The translations under genes were made by a program, and so were the position numbers. Of a stretch of 9,837 bases of DNA, positions 1-7,131 are shown piece after piece. The DNA is from Clostridia bacterium. GTDB lineage: Bacteria > Bacillota_A > Clostridia > Peptostreptococcales > JAAYPU01. Where the stretch lies: NCBI GenBank assembly GCA_022360735.1, contig JAKSCF010000468.1, forward strand, positions 1 to 9,837, given 5' to 3'. Each line of letters begins with the position of its first letter. Position 1 is the stretch's first letter. The notes beneath the pieces are model-generated. The model was not told where the DNA came from. It ran no database searches and saw nothing but the letters and a program-made list of their open reading frames with translations.

Positions 1-252
1 TAAAATTTTCATTACGAAATAAACAAAGGGTGCATAAATATGGAGAATATTACAGCAAAACGGTCAGTGCCCTAAACCTTTGCTAAGTGTATTATAACCC
101 TTTGGTTTTAATTCCGTTGCACTTCATTAAAACTAGTATTTCTCCATTACAAATTATATACCAAATATCTCCTGAAGCTAATAATACGTATTCGTTCAGG
201 AAGCCATTAAGTTTTATTTATAGAAATAATTATTGATCCTATAACAAAGTGG
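1..252. other. Gene-free region upstream of the recA promoter
   Basis: I see no credible coding region on either strand in this AT-rich stretch. It contains weak dyad symmetry. GGAGAATA near 42-49 faces TATTTCTCC near 137-145, GCAAAACGG (55-63) faces CCGTTGC (114-120) with a two-base bulge, and TAAACC (73-78) faces GGTTTTA (104-110). A separate small hairpin lies at 171-200. This could be the 3' untranslated end of an upstream gene or a decayed repeat. No tRNA, rRNA or riboswitch core is recognisable. Confidence 0.5.
171..200. repeat. Small imperfect hairpin
   Basis: CCTGAA (171-176) is the reverse complement of TTCAGG (195-200). Between them lies the palindrome AATACGTATT (183-192). No T-run follows, so it is not a convincing terminator. 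Its role is unknown, and chance formation is possible in DNA this rich in A and T. Confidence 0.35.
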
Positions 253-281
253 TTGACGTATATGAGAAATTCGTGTATTCT
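253..281 (+). promoter_or_regulatory. recA sigma-A-type promoter
   Basis: TTGACG (253-258, consensus TTGACA) is followed after 17 nt by TATTCT (276-281, consensus TATAAT). This spacing is ideal, and the expected transcription start falls around 287-290, inside the SOS box. It is the only good vegetative promoter just upstream of recA. Inferred from consensus only. Confidence 0.7.
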
Positions 282-286
282 ATAGT

Positions 287-302
287 AAGAACATATGTTC
301 TT
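287..302. promoter_or_regulatory. LexA/SOS operator of recA
   Basis: AAGAACATATGTTCTT is a perfect 16-bp palindrome. Its core GAACATATGTTC (289-300) matches the Bacillus/Clostridium SOS box (CGAAC-N4-GTTCG type). It lies directly after the -10 element and covers the expected transcription start. Bound LexA should therefore block initiation until RecA filaments trigger LexA self-cleavage after DNA damage. Confidence 0.9.
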
Positions 303-330
303 GATGTATATTATTAAAGGCGGTGTGAAT

Positions 331-1359
331 ATGGGGAACGATGATAGGAATAAGGCTTTAGAAGCTGCGATGCTTCAGATTCAAAAACAATTTGGTAAAG
401 GCTCAATTATGAAACTGGGTAGTCAAGATGCTAAGCTGAATGTGAATGCTATTTCTACCGGTTGTTTGAGTTTGGATATAGCTGCAGGAATCGGAGGAAT
501 TCCCAGAGGAAGGATTACGGAGATATATGGACCTGAATCATCAGGGAAGACTACTATTGCGTTACATGTTATTGCAGAGGCTCAAAAAGCAGGTGGTAAA
601 GCTGCATTTATTGATGCAGAACATGCATTAGATCCCGAGTATGCTGCTAAATTAGGTGTAGATATTGATGAACTTTTGGTTTCTCAACCGGATACAGGGG
701 AGCAAGCCCTTGAAATATGTGAGGTTTTGGTAAGAAGTGCAGCCATTGATGTCATTGTCATCGACTCTGTAGCAGCCTTAGTTCCAAAAGCTGAGATTCA
801 AGGTGAAATGGGTGACAGTCATGTAGGACTGCAAGCACGATTAATGTCTCAGGCTTTGAGAAAGCTTGCAGGTGTTATTAATAAATCTCAGACCTCGACG
901 ATTTTTATCAATCAATTGAGAGAAAAAGTTGGTGTTATGTTTGGAAATCCTGAAACGACTACAGGGGGACGTGCTCTGAAATTCTACTCATCTATGCGTT
1001 TGGATGTGCGAAGGATTGAAAGTATCAAATCCGGTGATGAGGTGCTGGGTAATCGAACCAGAGTTAAGGTCGTCAAGAATAAAGTAGCGCCTCCTTTTAA
1101 ACAAGCAGAATTTGATATTATGTATGGTGCCGGTATTTCAAGAGAAGGTACGGTACTGGATTGTGGTGTTCAGTGTAATGTCATTCATAAAGCCGGTGCA
1201 TGGTACAGCTATGATTCCAATCGTATCGGTCAAGGAAGAGAAAATGTAAAACAGTATTTTAGAGATAATCCTGAGATGTTGAACGAAATAGAGTTGAAAG
1301 TAAAAGAAGTCATGGGGATCGATCAATCTTCTAATGATCAAATAGAATCGGCTGAGTAA
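331..1359 (+). CDS. recA: Recombinase RecA
   Basis: RecA is the ATP-dependent strand-exchange protein. It coats single-stranded DNA, drives homologous recombination, and stimulates LexA cleavage in the cytoplasm. The 342-residue product has a full-length RecA core: Walker A GPESSGKT (67-74), the family stretch [11 protein letters not shown] (92-102), Walker B VIVIDS (141-146), and the DNA-binding loop 2 region [17 protein letters not shown] (194-210), followed by the usual C-terminal domain and a short acidic tail. I chose ATG 331 because AAAGGCGGTG (317-326) sits just upstream and the protein then begins at the conserved N-terminal helix ([14 protein letters not shown]). An in-frame ATG at 295 lies inside the SOS box and would add 12 unlikely residues. 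It is probably monocistronic: its own SOS-regulated promoter precedes it and a terminator follows. recX does not follow. Confidence 0.98.
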   Translation: MGNDDRNKALEAAMLQIQKQFGKGSIMKLGSQDAKLNVNAISTGCLSLDIAAGIGGIPRGRITEIYGPESSGKTTIALHVIAEAQKAGGKAAFIDAEHALDPEYAAKLGVDIDELLVSQPDTGEQALEICEVLVRSAAIDVIVIDSVAALVPKAEIQGEMGDSHVGLQARLMSQALRKLAGVINKSQTSTIFINQLREKVGVMFGNPETTTGGRALKFYSSMRLDVRRIESIKSGDEVLGNRTRVKVVKNKVAPPFKQAEFDIMYGAGISREGTVLDCGVQCNVIHKAGAWYSYDSNRIGQGRENVKQYFRDNPEMLNEIELKVKEVMGIDQSSNDQIESAE

Positions 1360-1427
1360 ATATAACTTTGAATCCAATTATTACTAATAAAAAAAATGTC
1401 GAATTAAAGATGAATTTTGTATATAAT

Positions 1428-1454
1428 AAAAATTACCGTAAGGTAATTTTTTTT
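1428..1454 (+). terminator. Rho-independent terminator of recA
   Basis: The 10-bp stem AAAAATTACC (1428-1437) / GGTAATTTTT (1442-1451) closes a GTAA tetraloop and runs into an uninterrupted T-tract ending at 1454. It lies about 70 nt after the recA stop codon. The A-tract on its 5' side could also let it act weakly on the opposite strand. Confidence 0.85.
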
Positions 1455-1489
1455 GTGAGCATGTTAGAAAAAAAGATGTACATGCTTAC
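1455..1489. repeat. Inverted repeat just upstream of the NlpC/P60 ribosome binding site
   Basis: GTGAGCATGT (1455-1464) pairs with ACATGCTTAC (1480-1489). All ten positions pair, one as G-U, around a 15-nt A-rich loop. It begins where the recA terminator T-tract ends and stops 5 nt before the AAGGAGG ribosome binding site. It could be a repressor operator or a leader-RNA hairpin affecting translation or stability. No T-run follows, so it is not a second terminator. Confidence 0.6.
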
Positions 1490-1494
1490 CGGAG

Positions 1495-1501
1495 AAGGAG
1501 G
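1495..1501 (+). promoter_or_regulatory. Strong ribosome binding site supporting an ATA start
   Basis: AAGGAGG is a perfect match to the anti-Shine-Dalgarno sequence. Its 8-nt spacing points to the ATA codon at 1510. No ATG, GTG or TTG lies in a usable position in the NlpC/P60 frame nearby. The first in-frame ATG (1549) is 47 nt away and has no ribosome binding site of its own. Confidence 0.7.
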
Positions 1502-1509
1502 TAGATCAT

Positions 1510-2610
1510 ATAAAATTTCCCCAAAATCAAAAATCAAGTCGTTTTCTAATGATTGTTATTGCATTAGTTTTTGCAATAAGTTGTGGAAACGTCTACGCTA
1601 ACGGACTGCTGAATGGTGTGGTTATTGATAATCAGGTAAATCTTACAGAATCTACTTCGAAAGGTAGTCCTATTAATACTGTACTATCTAAAGGGGCTTC
1701 CATTAACATTTTAGATGTATATGGAGCATATCTCTTGGTTAGTCGTGAAGATCAATGGGGTTGGGTACATAAGAATTATGTCTTTGTACATGACGGAAAC
1801 TATAATCTTATCAGCTTTGGAAAAATAAAGGCTTCTAAGCTTAATGTTAGACAAGGTCCAAATATGGACCAACCGGTGGTGGGGAGTCTTCTAAATGGCG
1901 ATGACGTTATTATTCTAAAAGCCAGTGACGATAAAGATTGGTATTATGTAAAAAATGACATAATAGAAGGTTGGATAAGCGCTGTTTATGCAACAGAAAC
2001 ATATCAAAATAAAAAGGCCATAATGAGCGCTGTTGAAAAAAGCATAGAAATCAGCAGAGGCGATGAAAGAACTGAAACCGATCATGCTGCTTTAAATATT
2101 GGTGCTGATGAAGAGGTTGAGTTACTGGATTATCAGAATGGCTGGTATTACATAAAAAAATCAGATGGCACTTTGGTGTGGCTAAGCGAAGATGATATCA
2201 ATGTAAATTTGCTTGCCCCAAAAGATAATGGAAATGAAGATGTTGTGAAAGAGGCAAAGAAACATTTAGGCAAGCCTTATAAATGGGGAGCCACCGGACC
2301 CAGTTCATTTGATTGCTCCGGATATACTCGATACGTTTATCGTCAAGTAGGAATAGAACTGCCTAGAGTATCCAGAGATCAGGCTAAAGTAGGTGAGCCT
2401 ATTCATCGAGATGATTTGCAAATAGGAGATTTAGTATTCTTTGATACTTCCGGAGCAATGAATAATATCATTTCACATTTAGGTATTTACATAGGGGACA
2501 ATCAATTTATTCATGCATCGTCCAGCAAAACAGGCAGATATGTGCGCATATCTTCATTAAACAAAGACTTTTATAATAGCCGTTATGTAACAGCAAGAAG
2601 AGTAAAATAA
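1510..2610 (+). CDS. Secreted SH3b-repeat NlpC/P60 peptidoglycan hydrolase
   Basis: This is an exported cell-wall hydrolase of the NlpC/P60 cysteine peptidase family, typically cutting stem-peptide bonds such as gamma-D-Glu-diaminoacid. Started at the ATA codon 1510, it has 366 residues. It has a good signal peptide: basic N-region MKFPQNQKSSR, hydrophobic core LMIVIALVFAI, and likely cleavage after VYA at residue 30. Three bacterial SH3-like wall-binding domains follow (about 34-93, 105-160, 170-232), each with WGWV, EGWI or LVWL-type ends. The catalytic domain (about 244-364) has Cys269 in FDCSGY, His323 in SHLGIY and His335 in FIHAS, so the catalytic residues are intact. Starting at ATG 1549 would give 353 residues but remove the basic N-region and ignore the strong ribosome binding site. 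The ATA could be a natural rare start, a mutated ATG or a sequence error. The gene is flanked by terminators and so is probably transcribed alone. Confidence 0.93.
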   Translation: MKFPQNQKSSRFLMIVIALVFAISCGNVYANGLLNGVVIDNQVNLTESTSKGSPINTVLSKGASINILDVYGAYLLVSREDQWGWVHKNYVFVHDGNYNLISFGKIKASKLNVRQGPNMDQPVVGSLLNGDDVIILKASDDKDWYYVKNDIIEGWISAVYATETYQNKKAIMSAVEKSIEISRGDERTETDHAALNIGADEEVELLDYQNGWYYIKKSDGTLVWLSEDDINVNLLAPKDNGNEDVVKEAKKHLGKPYKWGATGPSSFDCSGYTRYVYRQVGIELPRVSRDQAKVGEPIHRDDLQIGDLVFFDTSGAMNNIISHLGIYIGDNQFIHASSSKTGRYVRISSLNKDFYNSRYVTARRVK

Positions 2611-2614
2611 ACCA

Positions 2615-2660
2615 TTCAGCATATTTTAAGTTGTTCAAAATTGTTTGAGCATATTGAAAG
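2615..2660. repeat. Short direct repeat after the hydrolase gene
   Basis: TTCAGCATATTTTAAG (2615-2630) and TTGAGCATATTGAAAG (2645-2660) match at 13 of 16 positions and start 30 bp apart, close to three helical turns. They lie just after the stop codon and before the terminator. This may be a paired protein-binding site or a chance AT-rich repeat. No function is claimed. Confidence 0.3.
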
Positions 2661-2670
2661 AGAAATTTAT

Positions 2671-2699
2671 GACCATACTGATATTAAGTATGGTCTTTT
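2671..2699 (+). terminator. Rho-independent terminator of the NlpC/P60 gene
   Basis: GACCATACT (2671-2679) pairs perfectly with AGTATGGTC (2687-2695) across a 7-nt loop and is followed by TTTTGTTAT. It is a typical intrinsic terminator about 60 nt after the stop codon. Confidence 0.85.
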
Positions 2700-2916
2700 G
2701 TTATATGATATAAAATTTAGTATTCCAAATTAATGATTAAATTTTTGAAACAAATATAACATCAATAAAATGTGGTGATAAGAGTGTAGAATTTAGTCGG
2801 ATTAACACTAATTTAACAAAAATAATGATAAAATTTAAGTGATATGGTGATTTTGCTATACGAAAATATGATTTAAATGTGCAGCTAAGATATAAAATAG
2901 AGAGTGAGATGAAAGA
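2700..2916. promoter_or_regulatory. AT-rich intergenic leader of the PhnD-like/GGDEF-EAL unit
   Basis: No gene is present. The promoter of the following pair should lie here because a terminator precedes it. Partial matches exist (TTGAAA 2745-2750, TTAACA 2802-2807, TATGAT 2867-2872, TATAAA 2891-2896), but none combines a good -35, a good -10 and 16-18 nt spacing, so I do not choose one. I see no cyclic di-GMP riboswitch core or other known RNA element. Just before the gene, a four-codon mini-frame ATG AAA GAA TGA (2909-2920) overlaps the ATG at 2917. Confidence 0.4.
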
Positions 2917-3810
2917 ATGAGAAAAAAACAAATAATACTTTATTTAATAATGATCTGTTTGATATTATTTATGATAAGTTGTACGACTAAAACAACAGAT
3001 TTAACAATCGGACTTATTCCTTCAAATGACCCGGCAAAATTATTAGAAAAGTTTAAACCTATTGAAGCATATTTGGAAAAGGAAATTAATATAGAGGTTA
3101 ACGTCGTTGTACCCACTGATTACCTTGGGCTCATCAATAGTATGAAGAAGAAAACCGTTGATATCGGATGGTATGGTCCATTTTCGTATGTTATTGCTGA
3201 AAGGGAATTGGACTTGGAACCTATGGTTGTTGAATCTTATAAAGGTGTTGGTACAAGCTATTATTCTTTAATCATTGCGCGTAAAGATTCAAAAATTAGG
3301 ACCATTGACGACTTAAAAGGAAAAACATATGCATTTGTGGATCCGGGTTCAACATCAGGCTTTGTCATTCCTTCTGCACTATTTATAAGTAGAAATATTG
3401 ATACTGAAAAATACTTTAAAGAAACTATTTTCTCAGGCAACCACGATGCGGTTGTGATGGATGTATTAAATGGAAAAGCAGATGCTGGTTCTATCTCAGA
3501 TGTGACGTTTCAAAAATTAACAGATGAAGGGACAGTGCTTATTGATGATTTAATAATCATTTGGAAATCAGATGAGATACCTAATTCACCTTTTATTGCA
3601 AGAGCAGATTTAGATAAAGATATAAAGGATAAATTTAAAACTGCTATGCTTTCGATTCACGAAAATAATATGGATGCCGTCAAGGTTTTTGATTTAGGAA
3701 TAGATAAATATGTTGAATTCGAGTATAACGATTATAATAATATAAGAAACATTGCTAAGATACTTGGTGATGATTTTGTTATGAAAAACTTTTTAAAAAA
3801 CGAGGAATGA
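2917..3810 (+). CDS. PhnD-like substrate-binding lipoprotein
   Basis: This 297-residue protein belongs to the PhnD/SsuA-type periplasmic-binding-protein fold. A lipoprotein signal peptide (KK near the N-terminus, hydrophobic run, MISC with lipidated Cys22) anchors it outside the membrane. Family marks are IGLIPSNDP (31-39), the YGPFSYV segment (86-92), VDPGSTSG (141-148), whose Ser/Thr loop in PhnD contacts the phosphonate group, and SGNHDAV (173-179) with the ligand-region His176. Length is normal for the family. The phosphonate-type transporter subunits PhnC and PhnE are not adjacent. Instead the gene sits 33 nt upstream of a GGDEF-EAL membrane protein. PhnD-like domains also serve as sensors, for example in the tetrathionate kinase TtrS, so I infer a ligand-sensing role rather than uptake. 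The ligand is unknown, and an orphan transport role remains possible. The ribosome binding site is weak (GAGTGAG). Confidence 0.88.
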   Translation: MRKKQIILYLIMICLILFMISCTTKTTDLTIGLIPSNDPAKLLEKFKPIEAYLEKEINIEVNVVVPTDYLGLINSMKKKTVDIGWYGPFSYVIAERELDLEPMVVESYKGVGTSYYSLIIARKDSKIRTIDDLKGKTYAFVDPGSTSGFVIPSALFISRNIDTEKYFKETIFSGNHDAVVMDVLNGKADAGSISDVTFQKLTDEGTVLIDDLIIIWKSDEIPNSPFIARADLDKDIKDKFKTAMLSIHENNMDAVKVFDLGIDKYVEFEYNDYNNIRNIAKILGDDFVMKNFLKNEE

Positions 3811-3829
3811 AATTAATATAAGGTGTTTT

Positions 3830-3836
3830 AAGGAGG
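3830..3836 (+). promoter_or_regulatory. Ribosome binding site fixing a TTG start
   Basis: AAGGAGG lies 7 nt before TTG 3844. This makes TTG the start of the GGDEF-EAL gene, which otherwise lacks an ATG before its first membrane segment. Confidence 0.85.
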
Positions 3837-3843
3837 AAAAAAA

Positions 3844-6318
3844 TTGATAAAATTTCTTAACATCAAGTTAACTGTAACCATATTAATTTTAGCCCTTGGT
3901 ATCGTTAGTATTTCAATATTTAGTTTCTTTTCTTATCAAAATACAAAGGTCAGCCTGGAAAAAGAATATTTTAAAGAAGCTGAACTGGTGCTTAAGCATA
4001 CCATATTATATTTTGACAGATTATTTGACAGAACTGAAAATACAATTCAATTAATTTGTAAAAATGAAATGGTATTAAAATCTATCGCCAATAATGATTC
4101 TAACAACATTCTTTCTCTTGTGGGGATGATTGGTGAAATGCTGGATGATTACAAAAAACTCCAAATTGGAATGGAGGATGAAAGTACATATATTATTCCC
4201 ATCACCCACATACCGAAGAGTTATAATCCAAAACAGCAACATTGGTATATTCAAGCCAAAAGATTTTCAGATAAAATAATATGGACAGAACCTTATCTGG
4301 ATTATATGACACAAGATATCATCATTACTGCAGCCAAAGCAATTAAAAACTCTAAAGGCGAAATTATGGGAGTTGTAGCGGCTGATTTTAATGTTTCTGA
4401 TATCAGCAATCTTATAAGTAAGTCCAAAATCGGAGAAATGGGATATGTTTTGTTACTGAGTAATGATGGAACAATAGTTGCCAATAGAGACGATTACATG
4501 ATTGGAGAAAAGGTTTTTGGAGAAGATTTCAAACATATCATAAAGAAACAAAACAATGAAAAAATAGAATACAGTATTAAGGGCAATAAGTACCATATTA
4601 ATCATGATGTATTAGAGAGAAATGGTATGGTTGTCATTACAGCTATCAGTAAGAAAGAGATCAATAATAATTTGAAAAGAGCCAGCTTTCCGGGGCTGCT
4701 TATTGGAATTATTTCTTTAATGATATTTGGTGTCATTGCCTACTTTTTAGTTCTATTGGCGATCTCCCCCTTTGAAAAATTGATGAATTTAATGAGACAG
4801 GCCGAAGAAGGGAACTATAATATTAGAGCTGAAATTACAGGGTTTAGGGAAATAGATAGTGTTATAAAAAGTTTTAACAGAATGATTAACGGCATTAGAG
4901 AAAGAGATTTAAAATTAATTTCTTATAATGATGAATTAGCGTTTACTGAGGAGAAACTTAGAGAAAAGTATGAAGAAATAAAAAAGTCAAAAAAAATACT
5001 GGAATTAAGGGAGCAGAAAATAAAGCATTTGGCCTACTTTGACACGCTGACAAATCTTTCAAATAGAGAGAGAATCATAAGATGTTTAAAGGACGCTATT
5101 GAACAAAGCGAACGTCATAATCATTTAGGGTGCGTGGTATTTATTGATCTGGATAACTTTAAAAAGATTAATGATACCATGGGACATTCAATTGGAGACA
5201 AGGTGCTTATTGAAATTGCTAAGAAGCTCAATGTTCAAGGAGAACATGAGAAAGTAGTGGCTCGTTTAGGGGGAGACGAATTTTTTATCACTTATAACAA
5301 CATTAATTCCGTTAACACCATCCATGAGATCTGCAGTAATATAATCGATACCATTAATCAACCTTTAGTCATTGATTCAAAAACCTTTAATGTTTCGTCG
5401 AGTATAGGTGTAGCTGTTTTTCCTGACCATGGAATCTCAGTTGACGAACTGATGAAAAAGGCTGATATGGCTATGTACAAATCTAAGGAAAATGGGAAAA
5501 ACGGTTATCGTATTTTTGATGAGAGCATAGAAGAAGAGTTAATGGCCAAGGTGAAAATAGAGAATGAAATCATCAAAGCATTAAAAGAAAACGAATTTTA
5601 TTTATATTATCAGCCTCAATATAATCTTTTTAATGGTGAAATATATGGGATGGAAGCATTACTGAGATGGAAATCTCCTGAATTAGGACAAGTTTCACCT
5701 TCAAAATTTATTAAGGTTGCAGAGGAAACAGGTTTAATTATACCTTTAGAACAATGGGTGATTAAGCAAGCCTGTTTATTTGCAAGGAAGATTAGCAATA
5801 AATATGACGAGACAATAAAAGTATCCATCAATATTTCAGCAGTTCAAATCATGCAAAATAACTTTGTCAACAATCTGATTAAAACCATTAAGGACAGTCA
5901 TGTAAATCCAAGATGTATTGAGATTGAAGTGACTGAGACTGTTATGATAGATTTATTAAATTCCCAAAAACAAAAGCTGGAACAATTAAAAAACTTTGGA
6001 ATAGGTATACATCTTGATGATTTTGGATCAGGGTATTCATCCCTTAGTTATCTCCAAAGCTTGCCTATTGATTATGTAAAAGTCGATAAGAAATTTATTG
6101 ATTCTATGCTAAACTCTGAAAAAGACAGCAAAATTACTGCGACTATCGTAGAATTAGTGCACAATATTGGGCTGAAAGTTATCGCTGAAGGCGTTGAAAC
6201 AAAAGAGCAATTTGATAAACTCAGTGACTTTAAATGCGATATCGTCCAAGGCTACTATATGAATAAGCCCATGTCTGAAGAGAAAGCTGCGGATCTGTTA
6301 AAATTAGATATATGCTGA
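3844..6318 (+). CDS. Membrane dCache-HAMP-GGDEF-EAL cyclic di-GMP enzyme
   Basis: This 824-residue sensor probably both makes and degrades cyclic di-GMP. In order: transmembrane helix about 9-31; extracellular dCache_1 domain about 38-275; second helix about 283-308; HAMP about 309-356; coiled coil about 357-395; GGDEF about 396-560; EAL about 573-820. The cyclase site looks intact (metal ligand D435 in FIDLDNF, RLGGDEF 474-480). The RxxD inhibitory site is absent (EHEK at 467-470). The phosphodiesterase residues are all visible: E604 (EALLRW), N663, E698 (VTET), D725-D726 (DDFGSGYSSL), K746, E782/E785 (AEGVET), Q802. In the sensor domain, Y127, W134, Y151, D153 and D181 match the amino-acid-sensor motif by spacing, but its Arg is Gln132. 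It follows the PhnD-like gene by 33 nt and probably shares its transcript. The net direction of activity cannot be read from sequence. Confidence 0.95.
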   Translation: MIKFLNIKLTVTILILALGIVSISIFSFFSYQNTKVSLEKEYFKEAELVLKHTILYFDRLFDRTENTIQLICKNEMVLKSIANNDSNNILSLVGMIGEMLDDYKKLQIGMEDESTYIIPITHIPKSYNPKQQHWYIQAKRFSDKIIWTEPYLDYMTQDIIITAAKAIKNSKGEIMGVVAADFNVSDISNLISKSKIGEMGYVLLLSNDGTIVANRDDYMIGEKVFGEDFKHIIKKQNNEKIEYSIKGNKYHINHDVLERNGMVVITAISKKEINNNLKRASFPGLLIGIISLMIFGVIAYFLVLLAISPFEKLMNLMRQAEEGNYNIRAEITGFREIDSVIKSFNRMINGIRERDLKLISYNDELAFTEEKLREKYEEIKKSKKILELREQKIKHLAYFDTLTNLSNRERIIRCLKDAIEQSERHNHLGCVVFIDLDNFKKINDTMGHSIGDKVLIEIAKKLNVQGEHEKVVARLGGDEFFITYNNINSVNTIHEICSNIIDTINQPLVIDSKTFNVSSSIGVAVFPDHGISVDELMKKADMAMYKSKENGKNGYRIFDESIEEELMAKVKIENEIIKALKENEFYLYYQPQYNLFNGEIYGMEALLRWKSPELGQVSPSKFIKVAEETGLIIPLEQWVIKQACLFARKISNKYDETIKVSINISAVQIMQNNFVNNLIKTIKDSHVNPRCIEIEVTETVMIDLLNSQKQKLEQLKNFGIGIHLDDFGSGYSSLSYLQSLPIDYVKVDKKFIDSMLNSEKDSKITATIVELVHNIGLKVIAEGVETKEQFDKLSDFKCDIVQGYYMNKPMSEEKAADLLKLDIC

Positions 6319-6387
6319 AAAAAACAAATAAAATTTTTTATCATATTTTACTGGGGTGGAGTAATAAAATAAAGTATTGGAGGTGAT
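6319..6387. other. Short AT-rich gap without a clear terminator
   Basis: There is no convincing terminator hairpin between the GGDEF-EAL gene and the SPOR gene. A TAAAAT at 6365-6370 could be a -10 element, but I find no good -35 at the right distance. The two units may therefore be connected by read-through. GGAGGTG (6379-6385) is the ribosome binding site of the next gene. Confidence 0.4.
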
Positions 6388-7131
6388 ATGGTGTATAAAC
6401 GACCTATGAGAAAAAATGAAACGATGAAACCTTTTTTTGTAGTTTTACTGGTTATTACTGTGGGTGCTGTCATAGTAGGTTATTTTGGGACAAGATATGT
6501 TATATATCCGCTTTTTATCAAGGATAACCACATGGTTGTAAGAAAGGTAGAAAGCAATACCATAAAAGATAACATTGTCAAAGACAATCGAAATACGAAT
6601 ACAACAAATGAGCAGGCAAATCATACTACTATTAACAGTAATTCCAATGAGTTTATAGTTTATAGTGTACAATTAGGTAATTTTGGGTCAAGAGAAAATG
6701 CTATAGCACTTATTGAAGATTTAAAGGAAGAGGGAATACATGCATATATTTTAAATGATAATGGATATAAAGTCGTGACAAGCCCGGTAATTGATTATAA
6801 TGATGCGGATATACAAAAAAATAATGTTAAAAGTTTTTCAGAGGATGCATTTATTTTAAAAAGAAAATTCTTTGCCGAAAACGAAACCGTTGAGGCAGCG
6901 TTGAAAAACATATTAAATAATATCAGTCAAGCAAAAAAAGAAGAAAACGGTGAAAAATATTTGGAAGAATTAAGAACCGTTATTAAAAAATCAATAGATA
7001 GTCAATCCTTAGAACAAGAAACCGTCCAAGTTTTCCAAACCATGTATGAGGAAGTAAATAAAGATAATTATAAAAAAGAATTGTTTGAATTAGAAAAAAT
7101 GATTATAATGAAAATTGAAGAAATCATATAA
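6388..7131 (+). CDS. Membrane-anchored SPOR-domain protein
   Basis: The product has 247 residues. A short basic cytoplasmic start (MVYKRPMRKN) precedes one transmembrane helix (about 16-40). An Asn/Thr-rich linker (about 58-88) leads to a SPOR-like domain (about 89-142, FIVYSVQLGNFGSRENAIALIEDLKEEG pattern, cited here only by position beyond its first residues), and then a charged helical tail to 247. SPOR domains bind peptidoglycan stripped of stem peptides, as found at division septa and spore-engulfment sites, so the protein probably acts at the cell surface in division or sporulation. The domain call rests on the Y-V-Q-L-G-N-F start and the Ala/Leu helix. The SPOR domain is mid-protein and the tail is unfamiliar to me. 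ATG 6388 is 4 nt from GGAGG; GTG 6391 is an equally spaced-plausible alternative. The downstream gene begins 17 nt after its stop, suggesting one operon. Confidence 0.8.
   Translation: MVYKRPMRKNETMKPFFVVLLVITVGAVIVGYFGTRYVIYPLFIKDNHMVVRKVESNTIKDNIVKDNRNTNTTNEQANHTTINSNSNEFIVYSVQLGNFGSRENAIALIEDLKEEGIHAYILNDNGYKVVTSPVIDYNDADIQKNNVKSFSEDAFILKRKFFAENETVEAALKNILNNISQAKKEENGEKYLEELRTVIKKSIDSQSLEQETVQVFQTMYEEVNKDNYKKELFELEKMIIMKIEEII

Noticed and set aside
295..330. Upstream ATG start for recA
   Set aside because: The ATG lies within the SOS box, around or just after the transcription start, and has no ribosome binding site. ATG 331 has one and gives the normal RecA N-terminus.
1399..1427. Possible promoter (TATAAT at 1422-1427) for the hydrolase gene
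   Set aside because: The -10 is good, but the -35 (TCGAAT) is poor and transcripts would start inside the recA terminator hairpin. Not supported enough to annotate.
1368..1601. A 77-codon open frame after recA
   Set aside because: It runs through the recA terminator and the hydrolase ribosome binding site, overlaps the signal-peptide coding region in another frame, has no ribosome binding site, and shows no family-like sequence.
2700..2916. Cyclic di-GMP riboswitch before the GGDEF-EAL unit
   Set aside because: No conserved core or paired helices of either known class can be found.
2737..2931. Minus-strand open frames here and inside other genes
   Set aside because: They are AT-rich shadows of + strand genes or intergenic DNA, without ribosome binding sites or recognisable protein features.
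4201..4389. Amino-acid sensor call for the dCache domain
   Set aside because: The essential Arg of the motif is Gln132, so a standard amino-acid ligand is not claimed.
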